Shown piece after piece: positions 28,609-36,871 of a DNA stretch of 40,500 nt. The stretch is from Aeromonas hydrophila subsp. hydrophila ATCC 7966 (lineage in GTDB: Bacteria; Pseudomonadota; Gammaproteobacteria; Enterobacterales; Aeromonadaceae): positions 167,501 through 208,000 of the forward strand of contig NC_008570.1 in the NCBI RefSeq assembly GCF_000014805.1, in the 5' to 3' direction. Position 1 is the stretch's first letter. Every line of letters starts with the position of its first letter. A program made the translations under genes and the position numbers. The notes under the pieces were generated by a model, which was not told the DNA's origin, ran no database searches, and saw nothing but the letters and a program-made list of their open reading frames with translations.

Positions 28609-29145
28609 GTGAAGTCCGAGTTGACTGTTCCCCTTGCCCGGCTCGTGCCCTGGCAGACGCCCGCGCAGTGCGAGCCGCCCGAGGCCTTGCTGCCCTGGTT
28701 GCTGGAGGCCGATTCCATGACCCGGCGCCTGCGCCGCCACAATCGCCACTTCTCGGTACAACTGTTTGGCAATCGCAGCGTCGCCCTCGATGCCGACGAG
28801 CAGCAGCTGGTGGTCGCCGAGCAGCCCATGGGGCTGTGCCGCGAGGTGATCCTGCACGGCGATCATGGGCCAGCCGTGCTGGGCTGGACCCTGTTTGCCG
28901 AAGCCGCGCTGCAAGAGAGCGGTCTGCGCGAGCTGGGTGAGCAACCGCTGGGTGAACGTATCTTTGGTGACGAGCCTGCCCGGCGCGATCACCTGCAACT
29001 GGCCTGTTTCGAGATTGCGAGCAATCCCTGGTGCCCGGCCGGCACCGTCTGGGGACGTCGTTCCCGTCTGTTTCTGGGGCAATGGCCACTGCTGGTCCAT
29101 GAACTCTTCTTGCCCTCTCTGTCATGCAACAAGGAGCTGGAGTGA
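28609..29145 (+). CDS. ubiC: Chorismate--pyruvate lyase
   Basis: UbiC splits chorismate into 4-hydroxybenzoate and pyruvate, the first committed step of ubiquinone synthesis. The 178-residue product shows family segments [31 protein letters not shown] (in part) and the C-terminal WGRRSRLFL ... ELFLPSL, in which the Arg and Glu line the active site. The start is GTG at 28609, since no in-frame ATG lies nearby. Its stop overlaps the probable ubiA start codon. Confidence 0.93.
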   Translation: MKSELTVPLARLVPWQTPAQCEPPEALLPWLLEADSMTRRLRRHNRHFSVQLFGNRSVALDADEQQLVVAEQPMGLCREVILHGDHGPAVLGWTLFAEAALQESGLRELGEQPLGERIFGDEPARRDHLQLACFEIASNPWCPAGTVWGRRSRLFLGQWPLLVHELFLPSLSCNKELE

Positions 29146-30005
29146 ATCTGTTAACCAAGGAGCGGGGACTGGCCTACGTGCAGTTGGCCCGCATCGACAA
29201 GCCCATCGGCACCCTGCTACTGCTGTGGCCGACCCTGTGGGCGCTGTGGCTGGCGGCTGACGGCCTGCCGGATCTCTGGACCCTGCTGGTGTTCGTGGTG
29301 GGGGTGTTTCTGATGCGCTCCGCCGGTTGCGTCATCAACGACTATGCGGATCGCAACTTTGACGGTCACGTGAAGCGCACCGCCGGCCGGCCGCTGCCCA
29401 TGGGCAAGGTCAAGCCGCGGGAGGTGCTGGCGCTGTTTGCGGTGCTGGCGCTCATCTCGTTCGCCCTGGTGCTGACCATGAACCCGCTCACCATCGGCCT
29501 GTCGTTCGCGGCCCTGCTGCTGGCGGTCTGTTACCCCTTCATGAAGCGCTACATCCCGATCCCCCAGCTGGTGCTCGGCATGGCCTTCTCCTGGTCGATT
29601 CCCATGGCCTATGCGGCCCAGGCCAACGCCTTGCCAGCGGTGGCCTGGCTGGTGTTTCTCGCCAACCTGCTGTGGACCATCGCCTACGACACCCAGTACG
29701 CCATGGTGGACCGGGACGACGACCTCAAGCTCGGCCTCAAGTCGAGCGCCATCCTGTTCGGCCGCCACGACAAGCGGATCATCGGCGCGCTGCAGCTGCT
29801 GACCCTGCTGATCCTGCTGCTGGTGGGGCAGCTGAGCGAGCTGGGTTCCAGCTACTACTGGTCGCTACTGGCGGCGGCGGCGCTGTTCGTCTATCAGCAG
29901 CGGCTGATCCGCGAGCGGCAGCGGGAGGCCTGCTTCCAGGCGTTTCTCAACAACAACTACGTGGGGGCGCTGATCTTTGCCGGGGTAGTGATCAACTATC
30001 TGTGA
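29142..30005 (+). CDS. ubiA: 4-hydroxybenzoate octaprenyltransferase
   Basis: UbiA prenylates 4-hydroxybenzoate in the inner membrane, the step after UbiC. The product (287 residues) has about eight or nine membrane helices and both Asp-rich motifs: NDYADRNFD near residue 70 and the second, [12 protein letters not shown], near 190. I favour the GTG at 29142 because AAGGAG (29131-29136) is five bases upstream and no site precedes the ATG at 29124. The GTG overlaps the ubiC TGA, which suggests coupled translation. Confidence 0.96.
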   Translation: MNLLTKERGLAYVQLARIDKPIGTLLLLWPTLWALWLAADGLPDLWTLLVFVVGVFLMRSAGCVINDYADRNFDGHVKRTAGRPLPMGKVKPREVLALFAVLALISFALVLTMNPLTIGLSFAALLLAVCYPFMKRYIPIPQLVLGMAFSWSIPMAYAAQANALPAVAWLVFLANLLWTIAYDTQYAMVDRDDDLKLGLKSSAILFGRHDKRIIGALQLLTLLILLLVGQLSELGSSYYWSLLAAAALFVYQQRLIRERQREACFQAFLNNNYVGALIFAGVVINYL

Positions 30006-30020
30006 GTCAGCCCCATCATG

Positions 30021-30049
30021 AAAAAAGGCCGCATGTTGCGGCCTTTTTT
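30021..30049. terminator. Bidirectional terminator between ubiA and plsB
   Basis: AAAAAAGGCCGCA, loop TGT, TGCGGCCTTTTTTT. Symmetric A and T runs serve both convergent genes. Confidence 0.93.
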
Positions 30050-30069
30050 ATGGTGTTGTGTGAGCGGGG

Positions 30070-32493
30070 TCAGAGCCGGTTGCCGGCCTGGATGGTGCGG
30101 CGGATCTTGGTGCTCAGCAGCGGCACTATGTTGTCGGCCAGCGCCTGGAAGCGGCCCAGATCCGGCTTGCAGCCCGGGTCGAGGTAGCCTTCGCTGCGCA
30201 GGGTGTGGATCAGGGTGCTGAACAGCTTCTGGTCGAAGAACTCGGGGGCGTTGATGCCGTGCAGGGTGCCGAGGCGTTCTGCCATCATCAGGCCGTCCGC
30301 CTCCAGCTGCTCGGCCTCGATGCGGGGCTGGGCCAGCACCCGGGTCAGCACGATGGCGTAGCGTTGCAGGGTCTCCTGGATGCTCTCGGCCAAGAGCAGC
30401 AGGCGGGTCTGGTTGACCGGATTGACCCAGAAGCCACCGTCGCGGGCCTCGATCAGCTGCTGGCGCTGCAGTTCGGCCAGCAGGGCATCGACCAGCTCCG
30501 GCAGCTCGTCCTCTTCATAGCGCAGGAACAGCTCGGTCTTGAGCAGCGGGTAGATGTCGATGCAACGGGCAACGATCTCGCTGCGGGAGATCCCCTCGCA
30601 GCGTTCGATCAGGGCCGCCACCAGGGAGGGCATGGCGAACAGATGGAGGATGTTGTTGCGGTAATAAGTCAGCAGGATCGCCTGATAGCGGTCCAGGCTG
30701 ACGATCTGGCCCAGCTTGTCCTCGCTCACCTCGAACTTGTTGAGCTCCATCGCCTGATCCAGCAGGGTCTTGGCATCCTCGTCCGGGATGGTGCTGTGCG
30801 GACTGTAGGGCACCTGCTTGAGCAGGTCCAGATAGGTGTTGAGCTGGGCCTGCAGTTCGTCGCGGGTCAGCGCGTGGCGCTCGGCAGCCAGCAGCGCCAG
30901 TGCGCTCAGGGTCAGGCCGTTGACGGCGGCGGCCCCGTTGATGCGGGTCATCAGCAGCTCGGCCAGCTGGTTGACGGTGGGCGCCATCCACTCGGGACGC
31001 TCCTCCTCGCCGATGTGCTCCTTCCAGCTGGGCACGTGTTCGTTGAGGTAATTGTTGAGGGTCAGCGGCTCACCGAAGTTGACGAAGCCGCGGCCGTAGT
31101 TGCGCAGCTTGCGCAGGATGCCGAGCACCTGCAGGAAGCTCTCCTTCTCCTTGCGGCTGCCCTTGAGCTCGTTGTGGTAGGTGTTCACCTCCATCACGTG
31201 CTCGTAGCCCAGATAGACGGGCACCAGGGTCACCGGTCTGTCCAGCCCGCGCATCATGGCCTGCAGGGTCATCGCCAGCATGCCGGTCTTGGGCGGCAGC
31301 AGGCGACCGGTGCGGGAGCGGCCACCCTCGGTGAAGAACTCCACCGAGTAACCCTTGGCGAACAGCAGGTTGAGGTATTCCCGGAATACCGTGCTGTAGA
31401 GCGGGTTGCCCTTGAAGGTACGGCGAATGAAGAAGGCGCCGCCGTGGCGGAAGATCGGGCCCGCCGGCCAGAAGTTGAGGTTGATGCCCGCCGCGATATG
31501 GGGCGGCACCATGCCCTGGTGGTAGATGACGTAGGAGAGCAGCAGGTAGTCCATGTGGCTGCGATGACAGGGCACATAGACGATCTCGTGCCCTTCCTGG
31601 GCCAGCTGGCGCACCTTCTCGGCGCCGTTGACCGAGAGGCCGCGGTAGAGCTTGTTCCACAGCCAGCCGAGGAAGCTCTCACCGAGCCGGATCAGCCGGT
31701 AGGAGAAGTCGGAGGCGATCTCGTCCATGTAGCCGTGGGCCCGTTTCTGGGCTTTCTCCAGGCTGATCCCCTCGCGCTGGGCCTCTTCCTCGATGGCCTG
31801 CTGAATGACGTTCGAATCGAGCAGCTGTTTGAACAGCAGGTTGCGGTTGGGCAGCTTGGGGCCGGTAGCGGCCAGCTGCTGGCGGCTGAAGTGGGTGCGT
31901 GCGACCCGCGCCAGCTTGTGGGCGATGGCCTCGTCGGTGCCGTGCTTGTCCGCCATGTGACGCAGGGAGAGCGGCGGGGAGAAGCGCACCAGGTTCTCGC
32001 GCCCTTTCAGAATCACGATCAGCGCTTTCTTGAGGCGGTTTGGCGCCAGGCTACTGATGATATTCCAGCCGGAGGCTTCCTCGCCTTCCCGACCGGGGGC
32101 GCGGCCCCAGAACAGGGTGACGGGCACCACCTGGATATCCAGCGCCGGATCCTGCTTGTGCAGATCCAGCAGCTGGTGGAACTCCTGCAGGAAGGGCAGC
32201 GGCTTGCTGCGCTTGCCGAACAGGGGAGGCGGACGGTCCAGACAGACATAACGGGGCAGCAACTGGCCGTTCAGCTCCAGCGGGGTGAAGGGGCCGGGCA
32301 GGCCGAGATCCTCGCAGCACTGTTGCAGGGTCATCAGGTCGGTGATCGAGCTGGTCTTCAGGGCGTAGACGATGGGTCTGGCCGGATCCAGCTTGAGCTC
32401 GGTGATGGGATTTTCCGGCAGGCTCTTGTGATTGACCAAGCCGCTGACCGGCCATTGCAAGATGGCTCTGGAAATGTTCTGTCCAAGGGACAT
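30070..32493 (-). CDS. plsB: Glycerol-3-phosphate 1-O-acyltransferase
   Basis: PlsB acylates sn-glycerol 3-phosphate at position 1, the entry step of phospholipid synthesis, at the inner membrane. The 807 residues equal the E. coli length when started at 32493 (MSLGQNISR); the frame is open 12 codons further. Acyltransferase blocks are clear in the middle: block I HRSHMDYLLL, block II FFIRRTFKGNPLYS, block III FFTEGGRSRTG and block IV TLVPVYLGYEHV. It is convergent with ubiA and divergent from lexA. The dgkA gene that separates plsB and lexA in E. coli is absent here. Confidence 0.97.
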   Translation of the reverse strand: MSLGQNISRAILQWPVSGLVNHKSLPENPITELKLDPARPIVYALKTSSITDLMTLQQCCEDLGLPGPFTPLELNGQLLPRYVCLDRPPPLFGKRSKPLPFLQEFHQLLDLHKQDPALDIQVVPVTLFWGRAPGREGEEASGWNIISSLAPNRLKKALIVILKGRENLVRFSPPLSLRHMADKHGTDEAIAHKLARVARTHFSRQQLAATGPKLPNRNLLFKQLLDSNVIQQAIEEEAQREGISLEKAQKRAHGYMDEIASDFSYRLIRLGESFLGWLWNKLYRGLSVNGAEKVRQLAQEGHEIVYVPCHRSHMDYLLLSYVIYHQGMVPPHIAAGINLNFWPAGPIFRHGGAFFIRRTFKGNPLYSTVFREYLNLLFAKGYSVEFFTEGGRSRTGRLLPPKTGMLAMTLQAMMRGLDRPVTLVPVYLGYEHVMEVNTYHNELKGSRKEKESFLQVLGILRKLRNYGRGFVNFGEPLTLNNYLNEHVPSWKEHIGEEERPEWMAPTVNQLAELLMTRINGAAAVNGLTLSALALLAAERHALTRDELQAQLNTYLDLLKQVPYSPHSTIPDEDAKTLLDQAMELNKFEVSEDKLGQIVSLDRYQAILLTYYRNNILHLFAMPSLVAALIERCEGISRSEIVARCIDIYPLLKTELFLRYEEDELPELVDALLAELQRQQLIEARDGGFWVNPVNQTRLLLLAESIQETLQRYAIVLTRVLAQPRIEAEQLEADGLMMAERLGTLHGINAPEFFDQKLFSTLIHTLRSEGYLDPGCKPDLGRFQALADNIVPLLSTKIRRTIQAGNRL

Positions 32494-32633
32494 GTGCGTC
32501 TGCTCTCCAAAAAAATGCGGCGTGAGCATAGCAAATCACCGACTGCTTGTCGCCGAGAGGTACGATGAGTCGGCTGCGCGGGATCAAATCTGCAGCAAAT
32601 GAGTGCTGGGCCGCGACAAATGTCAGCTGCGCC

Positions 32634-32661
32634 TTGCCTTGGCCACTGCACTGTATATACT
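32634..32661 (+). promoter_or_regulatory. Candidate lexA promoter
   Basis: TTGCCT (32634-32639), 16-base spacer, TATACT (32656-32661). The -10 lies inside the first SOS box, as expected for LexA autorepression. Confidence 0.6.
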
Positions 32662-32666
32662 GCCAG
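32651..32666. promoter_or_regulatory. SOS box 1 of lexA
   Basis: CTGTATATACTGCCAG: CTGT-N8-CCAG, one mismatch to the CTGT-N8-ACAG LexA site, with the AT-rich centre usual for strong sites. Confidence 0.85.
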
Positions 32667-32670
32667 TGTG

Positions 32671-32686
32671 CTGTATAAAAAGACAG
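32671..32686. promoter_or_regulatory. SOS box 2 of lexA
   Basis: CTGTATAAAAAGACAG: a perfect CTGT-N8-ACAG site 20 bases after box 1, ending 11 bases before the lexA ATG. Two tandem boxes match the arrangement in E. coli lexA. Confidence 0.93.
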
Positions 32687-32697
32687 GTGCCCATGCT

Positions 32698-33321
32698 ATG
32701 AAACCCCTTACTCCCCGCCAGGCCGAAGTGCTGGAGTTGATCAAGGCGAACATGAACGAAACCGGCATGCCGCCGACTCGCGCCGAGATAGCCCAGAAGC
32801 TTGGTTTCAAGTCGGCCAATGCGGCCGAGGAACATCTGAAGGCCCTGGCCAAAAAGGGGGTCATCGAGATCATGCCGGGCACGTCCCGCGGCATCCGCCT
32901 GTTGCTCGAAGAGGAAGAGCCGCTGGAAGAGAGCGGTCTGCCGCTGATCGGCAAGGTGGCCGCCGGCGAGCCCATCCTGGCGCAGGAGCATATCGAGAGT
33001 CACTACCAGGTGGATCCGGCCCTGTTCCACCCGCGGGCCGACTTCCTGCTGCGGGTACAGGGCATGAGCATGAAGAACATCGGCATTCTGGATGGCGATC
33101 TGCTGGCGGTACACAAGACCCAGGAGGTGCGCAACGGCCAGGTGGTGGTGGCACGGCTCGACGAGGATGTCACCGTCAAGCGCTTCCAGCGCAAGGGCAG
33201 CCAGGTGTGGCTGCTGCCGGAGAACGAAGAGCTCTCCCCCATCGAGGTGGATCTCTCCTGCCAGCAGCTCACCATCGAGGGGCTGGCGGTCGGCGTCATT
33301 CGCAACGCCGACTGGATGTAA
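32698..33321 (+). CDS. lexA: LexA repressor of the SOS response
   Basis: LexA represses DNA damage genes and cleaves itself when RecA is activated. The 207-residue product has an N-terminal winged helix (residues 1-68), the Ala89-Gly90 cleavage site (VAAGEP), and the catalytic pair Ser124 (QGMSMKN) and Lys161 (VTVKRF). Starting at 32698 ([10 protein letters not shown]) agrees with the family; the frame is open upstream across the SOS boxes. A GC-rich hairpin follows the stop, so downstream dinF is unlikely to be in the same transcript. Confidence 0.98.
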   Translation: MKPLTPRQAEVLELIKANMNETGMPPTRAEIAQKLGFKSANAAEEHLKALAKKGVIEIMPGTSRGIRLLLEEEEPLEESGLPLIGKVAAGEPILAQEHIESHYQVDPALFHPRADFLLRVQGMSMKNIGILDGDLLAVHKTQEVRNGQVVVARLDEDVTVKRFQRKGSQVWLLPENEELSPIEVDLSCQQLTIEGLAVGVIRNADWM

Positions 33322-33331
33322 TCCCTGCCAT

Positions 33332-33364
33332 GAAACGGCCTCCTGCGGGAGGCCGTTTCGTTTC
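33332..33364 (+). terminator. lexA terminator
   Basis: GAAACGGCCTCC, four-base loop, GGAGGCCGTTTC, then GTTTCTG. A 12-base stem with an interrupted T stretch. Confidence 0.8.
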
Positions 33365-33760
33365 TGTACTCCTTTCCCCATGATTTCAATCAGATCCTGA
33401 TACCCGCCATTTTTGTCTGTGGGCGGTGACCGCAGGCGATTCATTTCAGATATATCATTTGGTAAGGCGGACTCGTTGGCTTGAGCCGCTCCCGCTGCTC
33501 GCCATGACGCGCGTTATCCAGATCGCTGATAGCAGGAACCCGGAGGGCAGCAGGGAAAAACAACAGCCTCGTGCGGTGTGCAGCGCACACCTGGCAAAGA
33601 GGCGCTTGCGGGATAGAAGGGAGAGTGGTCAGCAGGGCGCCGGCAGTCGGCCCCGCAGCGGCACACTCGCGCAGTCGACACGCGGCAGTCATCGACTCAT
33701 TCACCCCGGTGGTGATGGGCGGTGCTGGTTGGCGTGACCTGTTGATCGAGGAGGACAGGT
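33365..33760. other. Unassigned region after lexA, possible long leader or small RNA
   Basis: About 400 bases with no convincing gene. Notable contents are an AT-rich stretch TTCATTTCAGATATATC (33440-33456) that may hold a -10, a tight hairpin GGTGTGC-AGC-GCACACC (33575-33591), and several GGA triplets (33532-33625). Frames on both strands have Arg- and Pro-rich shadow-like composition. It could be the untranslated leader of the small ORF at 33761 or an unknown RNA. Confidence 0.4.
33737..33760 (+). promoter_or_regulatory. Hairpin presenting the ribosome site of the unknown small ORF
   Basis: ACCTGT (33737-33742) and ACAGGT (33755-33760) form a stem with the AGGAGG site (33749-33754) in the 12-base loop, directly before the ATG at 33761. 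A translation-control role is possible. The CTGT/ACAG spacing of 12 does not fit LexA. Confidence 0.45.
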
Positions 33761-34048
33761 ATGGCTTCAAGCTCGCCATGGGATCCGGGTCTGGCATCGC
33801 CCGTTTCTTCCATCACCCGTTTCATCAAGGGTAACCGGATGACCCGTTTCTATGCCCTCTGGGTACACCACAAGGGTGCCTGCTGGACCATCTGGCTGGG
33901 GTGCCCCAAGGACAAGATTGTCCGGCTGGTGCGCCTGTTTCACAGCCATCATGACGGCGGGCTGGCCGACGCCCCCTGGACCGCCCCCGTCATCCCGCTG
34001 CGGGCACAATCCAGACGCCCGCATGAGCGGCGTCGACAACAGCCCTGA
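33761..34048 (+). CDS. Unknown small protein (95 aa) downstream of lexA
   Basis: I do not recognise this protein. It has two well-placed starts: 33761 (AGGAGG six bases upstream) giving 95 residues, and 33839 (AAGGG about seven bases upstream) giving 69 residues beginning MTRFYALWVHHKG. The central part is aromatic and basic (ACWTIWLGCPKDKIVRLVRLF), followed by HSHHDGG and a basic tail RRPHERRRQQP. Codon use matches the neighbouring genes. A hairpin terminator follows 20 bases after the stop. No signal peptide is clear. Its position in the lexA-dinF interval invites a damage-response role, but no SOS box precedes it. Confidence 0.55.
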   Translation: MASSSPWDPGLASPVSSITRFIKGNRMTRFYALWVHHKGACWTIWLGCPKDKIVRLVRLFHSHHDGGLADAPWTAPVIPLRAQSRRPHERRRQQP

Positions 34049-34067
34049 GCGTCACTGCTTCTTGTGC

Positions 34068-34096
34068 AGCCCCACCTTATGGTGGGGCTGTTGTTT
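34068..34096 (+). terminator. Terminator after the unknown small ORF
   Basis: AGCCCCACC, loop TTAT, GGTGGGGCT, then GTTGTTTT. A nine-base GC-rich stem with a broken T run. Confidence 0.75.
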
Positions 34097-34107
34097 TGGG
34101 CGGGTTC

Positions 34108-34126
34108 GGGCCGGCATCACCGGCCC
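34108..34126 (+). repeat. Hairpin upstream of the Sco gene
   Basis: GGGCCGG, loop CATCA, CCGGCCC. It lies 140 bases before the Sco start; a TACAAT at 34206-34211 further on is a possible -10. The rest of 34127-34269 shows nothing else recognisable. Confidence 0.5.
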
Positions 34127-34269
34127 TTGCGTCATCTTCTGACGGAAGTTGGCCAGCGAACGGGCATCCACTACAAGGGGGTGACCGGTGTGGCGCCGGC
34201 TGGGTTACAATGGCTCTTCCATTCGGGCCCGGTTGGCGGGTATGTCGAAGTGAAAGGGTCTGCTCTCTT

Positions 34270-34896
34270 ATGGTTAAACCGCGTTACCCCTTGCTGTTTC
34301 TACTGCTGGTTGGGGGCATGATGGCCGGATTTTACTGGAACCAGCCCTCCCTGCCCGAGCATGCCGACTACTACCCGGCGGGGCGGGACATCAATCCATT
34401 CGCCTTCACCGATCAGGATGGCCAACCCTTCGTCCCCGCCAGCCTGACCGGCCACTGGACCTTTCTGTTCGTCGGCTACACCTTCTGTCCCGACATCTGC
34501 CCGACCACCCTGGCGGATCTGCGTTCCGTCTACCCCGAGCTGAAAAAGATCGCTCCGAACAGCCAGGTGGTGTTCATTTCGGCGGATCCGCAGCGGGATG
34601 ACGTGGCCCGTCTCAAGACCTATACCGCCTTCTTCAACCCGGAGTTCAAGGCGGCGACCGGCCCTCACGACAAGCTGTTCCCGTTCGTGCGCAATTTGGG
34701 GCTCATCTACTCCATCGCCGACCAGGGGGAGAAGGATTACCTGATCGACCACTCCGCCTCCATCGTGCTGATCAATCCGGCCGGCAAGCTGGAGGCCGTG
34801 TTTCGCCCCCGTCTGAGCGAGGGCAGTGTGCCCAGGGTCGTGATGGCGAGCATGGTGTCGGACTTTGCCAAGATAGTGCGGCTGGATGACGCATGA
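34270..34896 (+). CDS. SCO1/SenC family copper chaperone-like protein
   Basis: A 208-residue protein with an N-terminal membrane anchor (residues about 7-22, PLLFLLLVGGMMAGFYW) and a thioredoxin-like periplasmic domain. The copper site is complete: Cys73 and Cys77 in TFCPDICPTT and His161 in LIDHSAS. Family members deliver copper to the CuA centre of cytochrome oxidase or act in thiol redox balance; no oxidase gene is near, so the partner is unknown. The start at 34270 gives the anchor at the N-terminus; the ribosome site (AAAGGG) is distant. The stop overlaps the next gene by 11 bases. Confidence 0.9.
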   Translation: MVKPRYPLLFLLLVGGMMAGFYWNQPSLPEHADYYPAGRDINPFAFTDQDGQPFVPASLTGHWTFLFVGYTFCPDICPTTLADLRSVYPELKKIAPNSQVVFISADPQRDDVARLKTYTAFFNPEFKAATGPHDKLFPFVRNLGLIYSIADQGEKDYLIDHSASIVLINPAGKLEAVFRPRLSEGSVPRVVMASMVSDFAKIVRLDDA

Positions 34897-36304
34897 TGAG
34901 CAACGGACTCCCTCCGACATGCTGACCCCCGTTTGGTGGCGGGACGGGCGGCGCCACCGCGCCGTGTTTGCCCTGGCCCTGCCCATGGTGTTTTCCAATG
35001 TCACCACTCCGCTGCTGGGGCTGGTGGATACCTGGGTGATCGGTCATCTCGGTCAGGCCTGGTTCCTCGGCGGCGTGTCGGTCGGCGCCACCCTCATCAA
35101 CCTGCTGTTCTGGCTGCTCGGCTTTTTGCGGATGTCCACCACCGGCCTGACCGCCCAGGCTCATGGTGCCAGCAGCCCGGCCGGCCAGCTCGACACCCTG
35201 GCCCGTGCGCTGGGGCTCGCCGTCGGGCTGGGAGTGACGTTGCTGCTGCTGTTACTGCCGTTGATCCCCACTCTCATCGCGCTCAGCGGTGGTTCCGCCG
35301 AGGTGCAGCACTATGCCGCCGAGTACGTTTCGGTGCGGGTCTGGAGCGCCCCGGCGGCGCTCTGCAACCTGGTGATCATGGGTTGGCTGCTGGGCATGCA
35401 GGATGCGCGCAGCCCCATGCTGCTGCTGATCTTCACCAATCTGGTCAACATGGGGCTCGATGCCTGGTTCGTGCTGGGGCTGGGCTGGCAGGTGAAAGGG
35501 GTCGCCGCTGCCTCGCTGCTGGCGGACTACAGCGCGCTCGGGTTGGGGCTCTGGCTGGTGAGCCGTCACCTGCGCCGGCTGGCCGCGTCGGCGTGGCAGG
35601 GAGCCTGGCAGCGCTGGCGTCAGTGGCCCGCGCTGCTGCGACTGCTGGCCCTGAACCGGGACATCTTCATCCGCTCCCTCTGCCTGCAACTCTGTTTCGC
35701 CTTCATGACCCTGCAGGGGGCCCGGCTGGGGGATGTGGCGGTGGCGGCCAATGCGGTGCTGCTCAACTTCCTGATGCTGATCTCCTACGGGCTGGATGGC
35801 TTCGCCTACGCAGTGGAGGCCATGGTGGGCCGCGCCATCGGGCGGCGGGATCGGCAGGGGTTGCGGGAGGCCATCGTGCTCAATCTCGGCTGGGCGCTGC
35901 TGATCGCCCTGACGTTCAGCCTGCTGTTTGCGGTGGGCGGCAGCCGGCTGATCGCGCACATCACCGATCTGCCGGCGGTTATCGCCGCCGCCAACGCACA
36001 GCTGCCGTGGCTCATCGCCATGCCGCTGCTGGCGGTCTGGTGCTTCCTGCTGGACGGGGTCTTCATCGGGGCGACCCGAGCCAGGGAGATGCGCAACAGC
36101 ATGCTGGTGGCGGCACTGTGCGGCTTCTTCCCGGTCTGGTGGCTCTGTCAGGGCTGGGGTGTGGCGGCCTTGTGGGCCGCGATGGCGGCCTTGATGGCGG
36201 GGCGGGGGCTGACGCTGGGCTGGCTCTGCTGGCAGCTGGAGCGCGATGGCCGGCTGCTGCACTCAGCCCACGGGGTGGGAGAGGCGCAGCAGGCCTCCTC
36301 CTGA
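34886..36304 (+). CDS. dinF: MATE family exporter, DinF-like
   Basis: A 472-residue multidrug and toxin extrusion transporter with about twelve membrane helices; the N-terminal motif ALPMVFSNVTTPLLGLVDTWVIGHLG and the GVAAASLLADYSALGLGLWL region (in part) mark the DinF branch. Such proteins export organic cations in exchange for Na+ or H+. In E. coli dinF follows lexA directly and is SOS-controlled; here an unknown ORF and the Sco gene intervene, and overlap with the Sco stop suggests coupling to Sco instead. A later ATG at 34919 is possible; neither start has a strong site. Confidence 0.88.
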   Translation: MTHDEQRTPSDMLTPVWWRDGRRHRAVFALALPMVFSNVTTPLLGLVDTWVIGHLGQAWFLGGVSVGATLINLLFWLLGFLRMSTTGLTAQAHGASSPAGQLDTLARALGLAVGLGVTLLLLLLPLIPTLIALSGGSAEVQHYAAEYVSVRVWSAPAALCNLVIMGWLLGMQDARSPMLLLIFTNLVNMGLDAWFVLGLGWQVKGVAAASLLADYSALGLGLWLVSRHLRRLAASAWQGAWQRWRQWPALLRLLALNRDIFIRSLCLQLCFAFMTLQGARLGDVAVAANAVLLNFLMLISYGLDGFAYAVEAMVGRAIGRRDRQGLREAIVLNLGWALLIALTFSLLFAVGGSRLIAHITDLPAVIAAANAQLPWLIAMPLLAVWCFLLDGVFIGATRAREMRNSMLVAALCGFFPVWWLCQGWGVAALWAAMAALMAGRGLTLGWLCWQLERDGRLLHSAHGVGEAQQASS

Positions 36305-36332
36305 CCTCAACGTCTGCCTGGATCTGTCGGGT

Positions 36333-36803
36333 TCATTCCTGCAGCGAGCCGGCGTAGCCCAGCTGGCGCCAGCTTTCGTAGACGAATACCGCCACCGCAT
36401 TGGCGAGGTTCATGCTGCGGCTCTGGGGCAGCATGGGGATGCGCAGCCGCTGCTCGAACGGCAGGCTCTCGATGATTTCGATGGGCAGGCCGCGGCTCTC
36501 GGGCCCGAACAGCAGGGCATCGCCTGCGGCAAACTGCACTGCCGAATGGGCGGTGCGCCCCTTGGTGGTACAGGCGAATACCCGCGTCGGTGCCACCGCC
36601 TCCAGAAAAGCCTCGAAGTTCGGCCAGCGCTTCACCTCGGCAAACTCGTGGTAGTCGAGCCCCGCCCGCTTCACTCGCTTGTCATCCCACTCGAATCCCA
36701 GCGGCTCTATCAGGTGCAGTCGATAGCCGGTGTTGGCGCAGAGGCGGATGATGTTGCCGGTGTTGGGCGGAATTTCCGGTTGGTAGAGCACGATGTCGAG
36801 CAT
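36333..36803 (-). CDS. trmL: tRNA (cytidine/uridine-2'-O-)-methyltransferase
   Basis: TrmL (YibK) methylates the wobble-base ribose (position 34) of leucine tRNAs using AdoMet. The 156-residue minimal SPOUT enzyme shows [18 protein letters not shown] at the N-terminus and the knot motifs [11 protein letters not shown] and [11 protein letters not shown]. The start MLDIVLYQP at 36803 has an AGGA about eight bases upstream; the long upstream extension of the frame lies antisense-like within cpxA and is discarded. It is on the strand of cpxRA, 68 bases beyond cpxA. Confidence 0.96.
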   Translation of the reverse strand: MLDIVLYQPEIPPNTGNIIRLCANTGYRLHLIEPLGFEWDDKRVKRAGLDYHEFAEVKRWPNFEAFLEAVAPTRVFACTTKGRTAHSAVQFAAGDALLFGPESRGLPIEIIESLPFEQRLRIPMLPQSRSMNLANAVAVFVYESWRQLGYAGSLQE

Positions 36804-36871
36804 GACGGCGTCCTGATGGGGCGAAAAGGGCGCCAGCATACCCAGCGCCCGTGCGGATGAAAAGAGTCTGC

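Noticed and set aside
30205..32568. 787-codon antisense frame over plsB
   Set aside because: It mirrors plsB codon bias; no motif or ribosome site.
33426..33737. 103-codon plus-strand frame in the post-lexA block
   Set aside because: GTG start without ribosome site and Arg/Ser-rich composition; kept only as possible untranslated RNA.
33739..33758. SOS-like CTGT...ACAG before the unknown ORF
   Set aside because: The gap is 12 bases and GC-rich, while LexA needs eight bases with an AT-rich centre.
33441..33797. 118-codon minus-strand frame in the post-lexA block
   Set aside because: Pro/Arg/Ala-rich with no ribosome site; it overlaps the ribosome site of the plus-strand ORF.
35252..36262. 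336-codon antisense frame over dinF
   Set aside because: Gln/Pro/His-rich shadow; the MATE transporter on the plus strand is clear.
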